Notes: generated from the sequence alone by a model not told the origin. A stretch of DNA of 64,000 bases from DATFVA01 sp963832715 (GCA_963832715.1 CAWHVB010000005.1:1-64000), one strand, 5' to 3'. Positions 21,652-30,627 are shown, counted from the first letter of the stretch. Numbers and translations are program-made.

Positions 21652-21713
21652 AACCGTTAAAACGGTTCCACCATAATACATCCCTTTTCATTCACCGGGT
21701 TGGAAACCCGGTG
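21652..21713. repeat. Two palindromic hairpins between the direct repeats
   Basis: AACCGTT-AA-AACGGTT lies at 21652-21667 and CACCGGGTT-GGA-AACCCGGTG at 21693-21713. Both are perfect. Neither has a T-tract, so they look like REP-type elements rather than terminators. Confidence 0.55.
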
Positions 21714-21725
21714 TTAATCAACTAT

Positions 21726-21808
21726 GAAAAGGAATTACCAGGTAAGAATCTGCTTTTTCTCGAAAACTTTATTCAAAATGAAAAGGAATGATAAATTTAG
21801 CTAAAGAC
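21726..21808. repeat. 83-nt direct repeat, copy 2
   Basis: It matches 21438-21520 from GAAAAGGAATTACCAGGTAA to the terminal AAAGAC. It lies 65 nt upstream of the small membrane protein gene, so it may carry its promoter as a copy of the upstream region of the phosphoesterase. Confidence 0.75.
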
Positions 21809-21872
21809 TGAGGGTTGCGACTGCTGGATTCCCAGGATAAGTTCACAATAAAAATTTAACGGGAATTTTATT

Positions 21873-22064
21873 ATGAAAAAATATCTTTCAATACTCTCGG
21901 TGCCGGCGATAAATGCCGGGGCGCTTATTTACGCTCAGCTTCCTGCATTCGGACTGACCGAGGAAATATTCAAACTGCTGGTGCTGATAGCGACATTTGT
22001 ATTCACGGTGATAAGGATAGTGGTGACGGTGAAGGAGCAGGTGAAAAAAAGAAGCAAAGAGTGA
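21873..22064 (+). CDS. Small two-helix membrane protein (holin-like size and shape)
   Basis: This 63-aa protein has one hydrophobic segment at about residues 6-24, a strong one at about 33-53 (LLVLIATFVFTVIRIVV), and a basic tail (KEQVKKRSKE). That is the architecture of small phage-type holins or of generic small membrane proteins. There is no recognisable signature and no lysin or phage gene nearby, so holin is only one possibility. It is followed by the 29-nt hairpin repeats and the 77-aa protein gene. Confidence 0.45.
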   Translation: MKKYLSILSVPAINAGALIYAQLPAFGLTEEIFKLLVLIATFVFTVIRIVVTVKEQVKKRSKE

Positions 22065-22094
22065 ATGGGTGAATGGAAATGAATGGATGGATGA

Positions 22095-22210
22095 CCTGCC
22101 TACGCTTCGCTTCGGCAGGTAAACCTGCATACGTTTCACTTCGGCAGGTAAACCTGCATACGTTTCACTTCGGCAGGTAAACCTGCATTTGTTTCACTTC
22201 GGCAGGTAAA
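22095..22210. repeat. Four tandem 29-nt hairpin repeats
   Basis: Units begin at 22095, 22124, 22153 and 22182, exactly 29 nt apart, each CCTGC...TTTCACTTC...GGCAGGTAAA. CCTGC and GCAGG at the two ends of every unit can pair. The array sits 37 nt upstream of the 77-aa protein gene, and a three-unit version occupies the same place before its paralogue at 24340. Confidence 0.85.
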
Positions 22211-22247
22211 GTGAATGAGGGTATGGAAATTTAGAGGGTAATCTATA

Positions 22248-22480
22248 ATGAATAGTGATTTTAACCTGACAAAATTTTTAGATTCTGAATTGTTTGAGCA
22301 GCTTCGTTCGATGGATCTGCTTGATGAAACTGAACTGCGTAACATACAGATCAGAAATGATTATGAGGCGCTTCGGGTTGAACACCATTCATCACGCTGC
22401 ATTGAGATATTATGGAAAGATATTGTTTATCGGATTCGGCATTGAATTCGATATTGTTCAGGAAGGAAAACAGAGGCTGA
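22248..22480 (+). CDS. 77-aa helical protein, copy 1, one frameshift
   Basis: The sequence MNSDFNLTKFLDSELFEQLR is followed by an acidic helix and RCIEIL. Here one base present in copy 2 (24340) is missing near 22408, so the literal frame ends at 22445. With it restored, the protein ends ALNSILFRKENRG at 22480, like the paralogue. The C-terminal ERYxLSDxALNSIL part has helix-turn-helix spacing, but DNA binding is not shown. Copies are about 90 percent alike in DNA as well as protein, so the duplication is recent. Family not recognised. Confidence 0.55.
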
Positions 22481-22530
22481 AAGGCAGGGGTGTTTACACC
22501 AAGCCAATCAAACATCAATAAATAAATAAT

Positions 22531-22588
22531 GGAGCTTTCGCTCCCTTAAATCACTTAGACGGGGTGGTGCAAACACCCCGTTTATTTT
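22531..22588 (+). terminator. Small hairpin plus canonical terminator
   Basis: GGAGC-TTTC-GCTCC lies at 22531-22544. ACGGGGTG and CACCCCGT pair at 22559-22581 and are followed by TTATTTTT. The second is a good Rho-independent terminator for the plus-strand 77-aa gene; the convergent lipoprotein gene ends just beyond it. Confidence 0.7.
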
Positions 22589-22612
22589 TGAGTTAGTATA
22601 AAAACTCCTTTC

Positions 22613-23917
22613 TCAGTTTCTTTCTCCTAATATTATAAGAGCGGCTTCTCCACTAAAACCTACAACCGCAACTATTCCATCTTTAATACTTAATGATGCT
22701 AAAAGAGTTAAGTTTAGCTGAGTAAATTCAGGATACATTTTCCAACTAACCCCATTAAAATGAGCAAGAAAGCCGTAATTACCACAAACACAAACATCAT
22801 TAAGAGCGATCCCTCTTATACTGTTTGAATAATAATCTGGAATTGATAATTCTTTCCGAAGCTCACCTGATTTATTACTATATATTCCCCAACCGCTTGT
22901 ATAAAAAATATCACCCGGTGTGGACCAGACGGATGTTACAATATTGCCATTGCAAGTAATTGAATCGACTTCATCTTTTTGGTTTATAGTCAATATTCGT
23001 CTTTTCGAAGGTTCGAGACCCGAGGGAACAGAACAATAAATCGAGCTTTGATTTGATGTGCTTATGCTGGTTCCCCATATATCAGCTATTTTCGCATCTG
23101 TTCCACTTTCTATTTTTGTCCATTGGCCGTTGAAATAAGCAATGTTACCATTATTCCCTACCACATATATATCATTGTCTGATGTTCCCCAAATCTTATT
23201 TATTGCACCAGAAAGCAGCGGGTGTACCTCACAATCTAATTTTACAGTATTTCCATCATACCATCCGATACTTCCACCATTAGTAATAATAATATCTGAA
23301 GCAGAAAACGCCCATATAGCATAAAGAGGAGGAAATTCTACGGCACTACAATTCCCATAGTATCTAAGTCTTTTTAACTCCCATTCCACCCCATCCCAGT
23401 GAACAGCATTATAGGTTGTAAAACCATTTATACTTGTATCCGCGATATTTATTCGACCCACTGCCCATATATCATTTTGATCAATTATTGCAACATCATA
23501 AAGTTCACATCCACCGGCATCTCCACCGAACGTCCACGTTTGCCAAGTAAAGTTGTGTGAAGTTGTATCCATAGTAGTAACAGGCAAGGATGGACTTGTG
23601 ATTGACCGGTCGCTTGATTGGATGATTGAGGTAAAACTATATGATTTATTCGGGAGGAGTGTATCTATATAAAGAATCGTATCTGTTGAAGTTAAACTAA
23701 TTGTTTCTGAATGGATATTGTCTTTAAGTAATTCCACATTTGCAGGTAAACTAATGTTAGCTGTTGTCAATTTTATCCAGGCTTCGGTACAGCTTACGTC
23801 TTCGAGGGTTAAACTTAGCTGAGGCTGCTGCTCAGGCGGAATGGGATTATCCTTTTTGCAGGAAAAAAGACCAAACATCAATAATACAATAAAAAACACT
23901 AATACAAATGTTCTCAT
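22613..23917 (-). CDS. Lipoprotein with FN3-like head and beta-propeller-like body, copy A
   Basis: A lipoprotein signal peptide ends in LFSC (Cys about residue 20), so the protein should be lipid-anchored in the cell envelope. Residues 35-120 look like one immunoglobulin/FN3-type domain (CTEAWIKLTTANISLP, SYSFTSIIQSSD). The rest has repeated DIWAVG, KIWGTSDNDIYVVGNNG and ADIWGT motifs typical of propeller proteins. The first about 150 residues are almost identical to those of the gene at 29350-30627, including the DNA just upstream of the start. After DIWAVG the two diverge sharply. Ligand unknown. Confidence 0.75.
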   Translation of the reverse strand: MRTFVLVFFIVLLMFGLFSCKKDNPIPPEQQPQLSLTLEDVSCTEAWIKLTTANISLPANVELLKDNIHSETISLTSTDTILYIDTLLPNKSYSFTSIIQSSDRSITSPSLPVTTMDTTSHNFTWQTWTFGGDAGGCELYDVAIIDQNDIWAVGRINIADTSINGFTTYNAVHWDGVEWELKRLRYYGNCSAVEFPPLYAIWAFSASDIIITNGGSIGWYDGNTVKLDCEVHPLLSGAINKIWGTSDNDIYVVGNNGNIAYFNGQWTKIESGTDAKIADIWGTSISTSNQSSIYCSVPSGLEPSKRRILTINQKDEVDSITCNGNIVTSVWSTPGDIFYTSGWGIYSNKSGELRKELSIPDYYSNSIRGIALNDVCVCGNYGFLAHFNGVSWKMYPEFTQLNLTLLASLSIKDGIVAVVGFSGEAALIILGERN

Positions 23918-24339
23918 AAATCCCCTGGATTTATTTAGTCAATTCTTAAATGGGTTTCAGGATGAAGTAGTTCAGGTACCCGTTGTAAAAGTAACCCTGG
24001 AGTAGCACGTCTATAATTACACAAAAAGGTTAGTCAAAGTCAAATTTAATGTGCTGGAAAGGATTATTGTAATCATATCTGTCCAAAATGAATGAATCAA
24101 TTACAATACTCCTTGATAATATCAGGGCCCTCAAAACCATATTTGTATGGGAGTATGGGTGTAGGGGTGTATGTATGTATGGATGGATGCATGGATGGAT
24201 GAATGCATGGGCTGCCTACGTTTCGCTTCGGCAGGTAAACCTGCTTACGTTTCACTGCGGCAGGTAAAACCTGATTACATTTCACTTCGAGCAGGATAAG
24301 AGTGGATGAGGGTATGAAAATTTAGAGGGTGAATCTAAA
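23918..24339. other. Intergenic region with duplicated promoter stretch, low-complexity run and hairpin repeats
   Basis: 23918-24000 is a copy of 30628-30715 and should hold the minus-strand lipoprotein promoter. About 24135-24210 is a GTATGGATGGATGCATGG low-complexity run. Three 29/30-nt hairpin units follow at 24211-24300. TATCTGTCCAAAATGAATGA near 24077 resembles the end of the gene at 11448-12134, a possible relic. Confidence 0.5.
24211..24300. repeat. Three tandem 29/30-nt hairpin repeats
   Basis: Units start near 24211, 24240 and 24270 and match the array at 22095 (CTGCC...TTCGCTTCGGCAGGTAAA). They are more diverged than in the first array. The same position, about 40 nt upstream of a 77-aa gene copy, is kept. 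Confidence 0.8.
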
Positions 24340-24573
24340 GTGAATAGTGATTTTAACCTGAGGAAATTTTTAGATTCTGAATTGTTTGAGCAGCTTCGTT
24401 CTATGAATCTGCTTGATGAGACCGAACTGCGTAATATTCAGATAAGAAATGATTATGAGGCGCTTCGCGTTGAACACCATTCATCACGCTGCATTGAGAT
24501 ACTTATGGAAAGATATAGTTTGTCGGATGCGGCGTTGAATTCGATATTGTTCAGGAAGGAAAACAGAGGCTGA
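24340..24573 (+). CDS. 77-aa helical protein, copy 2
   Basis: This copy is intact. It starts at a GTG (24340) preceded by TTAGAGGGTG, where copy 1 has ATG. It encodes MNSDFNLRKFLDSELFEQLR through ILFRKENRG. The protein is acidic in the first half, basic at the end, and mostly helical. The last 25 residues have helix-turn-helix-like spacing. It differs from copy 1 at only a few positions. Function unknown. Convergent with the large T9SS gene; a hairpin at 24616-24635 lies between them. Confidence 0.6.
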   Translation: MNSDFNLRKFLDSELFEQLRSMNLLDETELRNIQIRNDYEALRVEHHSSRCIEILMERYSLSDAALNSILFRKENRG

Positions 24574-24615
24574 AAGACAGGGGTCAATAAGCCAATCAAA
24601 CATCCATAAATAAAT

Positions 24616-24635
24616 AAGGGAGCTTTCGCTCCCTT
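24616..24635. terminator. Hairpin between convergent genes
   Basis: AAGGGAGC-TTTC-GCTCCCTT is a perfect 8-bp stem, the same element as at 22531. It lies between the ends of two convergent genes, so a bidirectional terminator is likely, although T-tracts are short. Confidence 0.55.
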
Positions 24636-24663
24636 AAATCACTTACTTGTAGAAAGTTCTTCC

Positions 24664-27600
24664 TTATTTGAGCAACAACATTTTCTTGGAACTTACATAA
24701 TCATTGACCTGTAAACGGTAGATGTAAACGCCGCTTGCAAGTTTTGAGGCATCGAAATTCACAGAGTATCTTCCCTGTGTTTTCTGTTCGTTAACAAGGG
24801 AAGCAACTTCTGCCCCAAGTATATCATATACTTTGATACTAACAAAACCCTGTTCGGGAAGCTGGTAATTGATTTGTGTGACAGGGTTAAAGGGATTTGG
24901 ATAATTTTGAGTTAAAGAGTAGCTTGTTACTGCATCTAGATCATCAATGTTTTTATTCTTAATTACTGCTTTTGAAAGAATATTACCATCTGAATAAATC
25001 TCTCCGAGCGAATAGTCTGCAATGATATTATCATCTGAAATTAATTTCAAATAAACCTCATGATTTCCAATCCCCGCAGTATTAACCTGGTAACATAGAC
25101 TGCTGTACTGAAAAATATTAGATTGATCATAAGTTACTTCATCAAATGTTCCTAAAACCTCTGACGTTTGAGCATCTAGGAGTTGCAGCTTAAAACTTAT
25201 AAAGTTGTTTGAATTATCCAGCAAACCTGCCGCCGAACTTGAATCAGTAATACCATATTGAATACTATACAGGAAACCAGAATTATCAGATAATTGGAAA
25301 GGTTCGGTTATTAAATACTCATTTAGTATTTCTTTTGAGTTAAAAATAATAGAATCGGGAATCGCGATAAAATCAACTGCGTGCCCATCTACTTTGATGT
25401 CACCTACTGTAAAATAGAACTGTGCACTGTCTTTTGCGATGATTCCCTCCCTGCCATTGCCAAAAGCATAATTATTGATCTTCTGGGGGACGTAATAACT
25501 TCCAATAGAATTAGTAGGTTTAAGATAATACGGTGAAGAAGCTGTGTTAAAAACCTCTGCAAACATCTCATCTTTAGTAGTACCGTTGCTCACCTGGACA
25601 CCGCGGCCACCGTAGCTATCTATTTGTCTAACAGAAAAGAGCGTATTGTCAGCAAAAAATGTAGAGTTCTCATTTTCATTCCATATAATTGTATAATAGT
25701 TTTGTCCATCATTTTTATTGATATTTGGAGAACCAACATTTTGACCAAAAGACCAAGTATGATTCAGATTATTTATGCCTCTAAATACGACCCGGGTATC
25801 CCAGTAAGAAATATCTCTTTTGGTATCAGGGTCAATTTGGTAGACATATCGTGAACCTTTCCAGCAAACGCGGGAATATGAATCATCCAGTACGATATGA
25901 GAGGGATTGCTTTTATAAGTATAACCATCTTGATTTGATATTGTTTGCATACTAGAGGGAACACCAGAGGCATTCAAGGAGGCGTATTTAATTGCATTAT
26001 TCTCCTCCCAGACAAGATAACAGGTTCCTGGATTATTTTCGCCGTTATAAGTTTCTAATGATGGATTTATGGAAATAGAACTAGTTAGGCCGATTGAATT
26101 GGGTCCATTTATTGGAGTATAAGGAGGATTACTCAATCCTAGTCCTCCAAATTCGAATTTGAATCCTGAATTTGTATGCCAGACTATAAAAACTCCGCCA
26201 ACGTGATCGCCTGACTTAATTGCAATTACTGGCGTTGCTTCGTTGTGAGTATTGGAATTCTGAGAATAAATGGTTGCACTCTGTATTTTATTATAGGGTA
26301 TTGGATTAGAAGGAACTAATCCGCCGAATATATTAAGTTGAATTGAATATGAATCCGAATAGCCCGGCACAGATTCTTTTTGCTGAAATACTACCGCAAC
26401 ATACATTTTAGCGTCATCAATATTAATCCAAGCAACTGAGGGGTTTTCACCATAACCATTATCAAGGGGGCGTGCACCATTATTCAATGTCCAGTGTTGT
26501 CCATTATCACTACTCGTTTCATACCAAACGTGCTCCATACTTTCATATACGCTATGCAAAACTCCATCATTCGTTCTTATAATTTTTCTTTGATTATTGG
26601 AACTATAAGCCTCCTGGTTATCTGACAGGCCTTGTCCGTGGAGATTTGCAGTAACAATTGGATCCTGGTTTGGAATCTCATCATTAAATACAACTCCGGA
26701 AGTAACATTGTCAGCATCTTGTAAGCTTACATCCGTGCCGATCCAATTAACAAAATAGAAATTCCTTTCGCCAATTGAACCTTGAAGGTCTATAGGCTGC
26801 GGGGATATTGCCTGAACGGAGTAATAGGGTGGAGTGAACTGAGAACCACCTTGATTCAGGAAAATACCTTTGGTGGTATCTGAGCCATAACCTGTCCCAT
26901 AATCCGGATAAAACGGGGAGAGGCGATTCTTAAAGATAGCGTCCAGACCCCGGTTTCTCATTCCATACGGCGCTTCGTTAATATCTGTTAGCCAGGGATC
27001 TTTAAATAAGATATTTCCCCCAGTAATAGCGGTAGCCTCAAGAATATTCTTTATCTCAATTCCACTGTATGCATCAGCAAAGTGAGATTGAACTAAGGTG
27101 GTATTTGCATAAACTGAAATAGAATCCCAGTTACGAAACCAGTTATTAGTATTAGGTAAATTATCTTCCCAATTGTTAAACTTTTGATGAGTGCCAGGTT
27201 TAAACTGTTGGGTTGACAAAAAATGATTTTGATCTTCATTTAAGGAAACTGCTCCATCCGGGTCAACATAATTCCAATTAGTGTTCCAATATGCTGCCTG
27301 GCCGAATGGATTTGAAGACGCATCAAGCTGCTTAACAACAACACCGTGAACTATCGTATATGTACGTTCAGCTAAACTGCTCCAATCACCGTTGGCATTT
27401 TTTGTTCTAGCTTTTACCCTCGCTGTCCCTGTATATATACAAACAGTGCCGTTAGGGTTCGTTGATAATAACTGGCCATTAACGCTCGGATCGGTTGGTT
27501 CCGAGCCATCAAAAGTCATTGACGCAAAACAGTAAAGATTATTTGGCCAGCTAATCCAGAATGTTGTATTTTGGACATAAGTCCCATCTCCTGGTGTTAT

Positions 27601-29166
27601 TTCAGGCGTTGTAGGCATTATACCAATACTATAAGTTGCAATAGTAGTAGCGCTGGACAGCATTCCTGTTTTAAATGCTTTTCCCTTGATAGTAGTTAGG
27701 GAAGAAACGGGTAAAGATGACGGGAAAATGGGAGAAGTAATACTTGGCTCATTTCCATCCGTAGTATACCTTATCGTTGCTTCAGATGTCGCACAAGAAG
27801 CAGTAACGTTAACAGGATCAGGATACCAATGTGGCGGCGGATTGAAAACAGGTGCGGCAACTTGGAGCATATTGGTGATAGTAAATATTGTTGTCACTCC
27901 GAAATATCCGTCTGTTGCAGATTCAATTCTTATTTTATAATAACCGAGGGTTATATCATTTGGAACGTTCCACACAAAATTGTTTAGACCTCTATCAGCG
28001 CTTCCCAAATTGCAAATTGTTAGTACTGGAGTGTCATATGCATTAAGTAATTTTAGGCTGAAAGCCCCACCAGTGTTATCTGTCCATTTTATTGTATCAA
28101 CAGCTCCTCTTAGCAATGCAACGCCGGGTTGGGGGTGGATAAATGTTGCAAGTCGGTTTACATCCCAACCGTTATCCTGAAGAATGGCTAAACCCACCTC
28201 GCCGGGAGAATGGATTACTTCTGCTAAATCTGTTTCGTGAGTCATTAGAGAATTACTGTTGCCAGCAGGAAATTTAATGTCGTCCAGGTGTGTGAAGCTT
28301 GAGCCTGATTTCCAGCCTGTGGGAACATATAGTTTGGGCAGTATATTACCATTTTGAATCCAGGCATTATCTCCGTTGAAGAAAACCGTGTCACTTGTTA
28401 AATCCGCCCTTAATTCCGGCGAAGAGTCCGGATCATTAATTAATAAATCCGGATTCGGAAAGTAACTGCCAATTACACCAAACCTGTCATAAACAGTGGG
28501 ATAAGAACCGGAAGCGAAAAGCGGGAAACTATCAATTCCTTTATAACCCAGGCTGCCGTTAACCGAAAAAGAAGTATTAAATGAAAGACCGTGTGTGACT
28601 TCGTGAAGCACAATGGAAACAAGGTCAGGCCTGCCTTGAACCGGGATTCCATCAGTATTCAAAACCCAGTTTATACTATCGTGTGAATTTATCGTAAGGG
28701 ACATTTCATAGCTGATTTCATTTAAATTTTGGTTTAGAAGATATTCTGCCAGTGCAATTGGATACTGGGTTTCAGGATGTGGAAGTGATGAAGAGTTATA
28801 ATAAGAAGTTGGCCCACATTGGGCGAGTGTATAACCGGCCTGGCTGTAGCCCAGATTTTTCCAGCTTACATCAATCGTTATTATCTGATTAAAAGAAGTT
28901 TTTATCAAATATGTCCATATTTCAACCGCATATTCAATAGCCGGTCTGGCATTTATGGGGGGAGGGTTATCTACATTATAATGTGTCTGGATAATGGCAG
29001 TTGCCGTCTTTTGCAGGCTGGTTCTGTATTTGAAGGTTGATGGAGGAGGTATAACTGTAAATGCATTTTTATGCGTTCCCTCCAAATTGCATTGATTTTG
29101 CTGTGCATTAAAATTTTCACTCAAGAAAATTAAAATCGCCAAAAGGAAGTAAAAAAAAATCTTCAT
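24664..29166 (-). CDS. Large T9SS-secreted metalloprotease-like multidomain protein
   Basis: The ATG at 29166, after AGAGG, begins a clear signal peptide (MKIFFYFLLAILIFLSENFN); the frame extends upstream to 29268 but without one. Of 1500 aa, the first 330 hold LHEVTHGLSFN (about residues 188-198), a HExxHGxxF zinc site like that of secreted metzincin-type proteases. Next come a Kre9/Knh1-like beta domain (PQPGVALLRGAVDTIKWT, about 349), two chitobiase C-terminal-like domains (TIRYTTDGNEPS, about 445; MTFDGSEPTDPS, about 525) and a long propeller-like region. It ends in a type A T9SS domain (NYPNPFNPVTQINY to KKMLLLK). It should be a surface or secreted enzyme. Intact despite its length. Substrate unknown. 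Confidence 0.8.
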   Translation of the reverse strand: MKIFFYFLLAILIFLSENFNAQQNQCNLEGTHKNAFTVIPPPSTFKYRTSLQKTATAIIQTHYNVDNPPPINARPAIEYAVEIWTYLIKTSFNQIITIDVSWKNLGYSQAGYTLAQCGPTSYYNSSSLPHPETQYPIALAEYLLNQNLNEISYEMSLTINSHDSINWVLNTDGIPVQGRPDLVSIVLHEVTHGLSFNTSFSVNGSLGYKGIDSFPLFASGSYPTVYDRFGVIGSYFPNPDLLINDPDSSPELRADLTSDTVFFNGDNAWIQNGNILPKLYVPTGWKSGSSFTHLDDIKFPAGNSNSLMTHETDLAEVIHSPGEVGLAILQDNGWDVNRLATFIHPQPGVALLRGAVDTIKWTDNTGGAFSLKLLNAYDTPVLTICNLGSADRGLNNFVWNVPNDITLGYYKIRIESATDGYFGVTTIFTITNMLQVAAPVFNPPPHWYPDPVNVTASCATSEATIRYTTDGNEPSITSPIFPSSLPVSSLTTIKGKAFKTGMLSSATTIATYSIGIMPTTPEITPGDGTYVQNTTFWISWPNNLYCFASMTFDGSEPTDPSVNGQLLSTNPNGTVCIYTGTARVKARTKNANGDWSSLAERTYTIVHGVVVKQLDASSNPFGQAAYWNTNWNYVDPDGAVSLNEDQNHFLSTQQFKPGTHQKFNNWEDNLPNTNNWFRNWDSISVYANTTLVQSHFADAYSGIEIKNILEATAITGGNILFKDPWLTDINEAPYGMRNRGLDAIFKNRLSPFYPDYGTGYGSDTTKGIFLNQGGSQFTPPYYSVQAISPQPIDLQGSIGERNFYFVNWIGTDVSLQDADNVTSGVVFNDEIPNQDPIVTANLHGQGLSDNQEAYSSNNQRKIIRTNDGVLHSVYESMEHVWYETSSDNGQHWTLNNGARPLDNGYGENPSVAWINIDDAKMYVAVVFQQKESVPGYSDSYSIQLNIFGGLVPSNPIPYNKIQSATIYSQNSNTHNEATPVIAIKSGDHVGGVFIVWHTNSGFKFEFGGLGLSNPPYTPINGPNSIGLTSSISINPSLETYNGENNPGTCYLVWEENNAIKYASLNASGVPSSMQTISNQDGYTYKSNPSHIVLDDSYSRVCWKGSRYVYQIDPDTKRDISYWDTRVVFRGINNLNHTWSFGQNVGSPNINKNDGQNYYTIIWNENENSTFFADNTLFSVRQIDSYGGRGVQVSNGTTKDEMFAEVFNTASSPYYLKPTNSIGSYYVPQKINNYAFGNGREGIIAKDSAQFYFTVGDIKVDGHAVDFIAIPDSIIFNSKEILNEYLITEPFQLSDNSGFLYSIQYGITDSSSAAGLLDNSNNFISFKLQLLDAQTSEVLGTFDEVTYDQSNIFQYSSLCYQVNTAGIGNHEVYLKLISDDNIIADYSLGEIYSDGNILSKAVIKNKNIDDLDAVTSYSLTQNYPNPFNPVTQINYQLPEQGFVSIKVYDILGAEVASLVNEQKTQGRYSVNFDASKLASGVYIYRLQVNDYVSSKKMLLLK

Positions 29167-29239
29167 TTCTAACCTCTTAATTTTATTTAATAAAACAAAT
29201 GAATTGATTATATTAGGATGCAGACAAAAAAAGGCAGAA

Positions 29240-29330
29240 TACAGCTTACCGAGCTGTAGATTATGCAAGAGCCTTTATTGTTTGATCCCTAACTATCCCG
29301 GTGTTACTGCACCGGGATAGTGTTTTTTTT
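29240..29330 (+). ncRNA. Possible small RNA ending in a strong terminator
   Basis: A perfect hairpin TACAGCT-TACCG-AGCTGTA (29240-29258) is followed 34 nt later by ACTATCCCGGTG-TTACTG-CACCGGGATAGT (29292-29321) and T8. The T-tract lies on the plus strand, but no plus-strand gene ends here; both neighbours are on the minus strand. A short plus-strand transcript is the simplest reason, with an unusual minus-strand terminator as alternative. Confidence 0.3.
29292..29330 (+). terminator. Perfect 12-bp terminator hairpin
   Basis: ACTATCCCGGTG and CACCGGGATAGT pair fully around TTACTG, and G plus eight T follow. This is among the strongest terminators in the window and points along the plus strand. 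Confidence 0.75.
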
Positions 29331-29349
29331 AATCCGGTTTATTACCTCA

Positions 29350-30627
29350 CTAATTATCTTTTTTTATTATTGTTATCATTGCTTTCTCTCCTTGCCATCC
29401 CGTTGCCGCGATTATTCCGTCTTTTGAATCCTGCCTGTAGTAAATATTATTAACTGAAGGGATGATGTAACGCCAGCTAAATCCATTGAAATGTAGAATT
29501 GAAAGTGTTGAACTCAATCCGAATACATCATTAAAAGCATTCCCCTTTATATTATAAATAGTATTGATGTCACTGCCTCCTGGTTTATCCCAATTGAAAT
29601 TTTTATAAAGGCTTACTCCATAACCACCGGCAGTATATACTAACCTTGTGGTTTTGCCCCAGAGGGAAGCTATTGAATGACCGGGATCCGCATTAACGGT
29701 TTGTAAATTATTTCCTGCATCTAATATTAACATAGAATTATCAGCCGCCAGGTATTTATTATATCCTCCGCTTCCATCGGGTATTCCCCATATATCTCCT
29801 ATATTTGCTTCCGTCCCGCTTTCTATTCTGCTCCAGTGTCCGTTTTGGTAATGAGCTATACTGCCGTTATCTCCTACTACATATAAATCGTTGCTGCTTG
29901 TCCCCCATATTTTATTGATCCAACTTTGAAAAGCTTTTGATATCCCTTTACTCTGGAAATTATTCCCATCATAGTGTAAAAGAGCATCCATTCCCAACCA
30001 AATATCAGCATCATTAAAAGCAAATATTGATTTTATAGAGGACAAAAAGCTCTGACCATTTTGATGATAATAAATTCTATCTACACTCCATCTGATTCCA
30101 TTCCATCTCATTAAATTATAAAGTTGTGGATCAGGCTGCCCGACGGAATCCAGCAAATAAATCTCTCCCACAGCCCAGATATCATTTTCGTTAATTATTG
30201 CGACATCATAAAGTGTGCAGCTGCCGGCATCTCCACCGAACGTCCACGTCTGCCAAGTAAAGTTGTGTGAAGTTGTATCCATAGTAGTAACAGGCAAGGA
30301 TGGACTTGTGATTGACCGGTCGCTTGATTGGATGATTGAGGTAAAACTATATGAATTATTCGGGAGGAGCGCATCTATATAAAGAATCGTATCTGTTGAA
30401 GTTAAACTAAATGTTTCTGAATGAACGCCGTCTTTCAATAACTCGACATCTGCAGGCAAGCTGATATTAGCTGTTGTCAATTTTATCCAGGCTTCGGTGC
30501 AGCTTACGTCTTCAAGAGTTAAATTTAGCTGGGGCTGCTGCTCAGGCGGGATAGGGTTATCTTTTTTGCAGGAAAAAAGACCAAACACCAATAATATAGC
30601 AAAAAACACTAATACAGATGTTTTCAT
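29350..30627 (-). CDS. Lipoprotein with FN3-like head and beta-propeller-like body, copy B
   Basis: It has the same lipobox (LFSC), the same N-terminal FN3-like domain and about 90 percent identity to copy A over its first 150 residues, then an unrelated-looking body that still shows DIWAVGEIY, KIWGTSSNDLYVVGDNG, IGDIWG and SIASLWGK propeller motifs. Length is 425 aa. The upstream DNA to about 30715 matches that upstream of copy A. The head is thus held constant while the body varies, as in duplicated surface receptors or variable surface antigens. It is an envelope lipoprotein; ligand unknown. It lies downstream of an 1.1-kb repeat field and upstream of the T9SS protease on the same strand. 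Confidence 0.75.
   Translation of the reverse strand: MKTSVLVFFAILLVFGLFSCKKDNPIPPEQQPQLNLTLEDVSCTEAWIKLTTANISLPADVELLKDGVHSETFSLTSTDTILYIDALLPNNSYSFTSIIQSSDRSITSPSLPVTTMDTTSHNFTWQTWTFGGDAGSCTLYDVAIINENDIWAVGEIYLLDSVGQPDPQLYNLMRWNGIRWSVDRIYYHQNGQSFLSSIKSIFAFNDADIWLGMDALLHYDGNNFQSKGISKAFQSWINKIWGTSSNDLYVVGDNGSIAHYQNGHWSRIESGTEANIGDIWGIPDGSGGYNKYLAADNSMLILDAGNNLQTVNADPGHSIASLWGKTTRLVYTAGGYGVSLYKNFNWDKPGGSDINTIYNIKGNAFNDVFGLSSTLSILHFNGFSWRYIIPSVNNIYYRQDSKDGIIAATGWQGEKAMITIIKKDN

Noticed and set aside
21873..22064. Prophage lysis cassette
   Set aside because: Only one holin-sized membrane protein is present; there is no endolysin, structural or integrase gene nearby.
22095..22210. CRISPR array
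   Set aside because: The units are contiguous with no unique spacers, and no cas genes are present.
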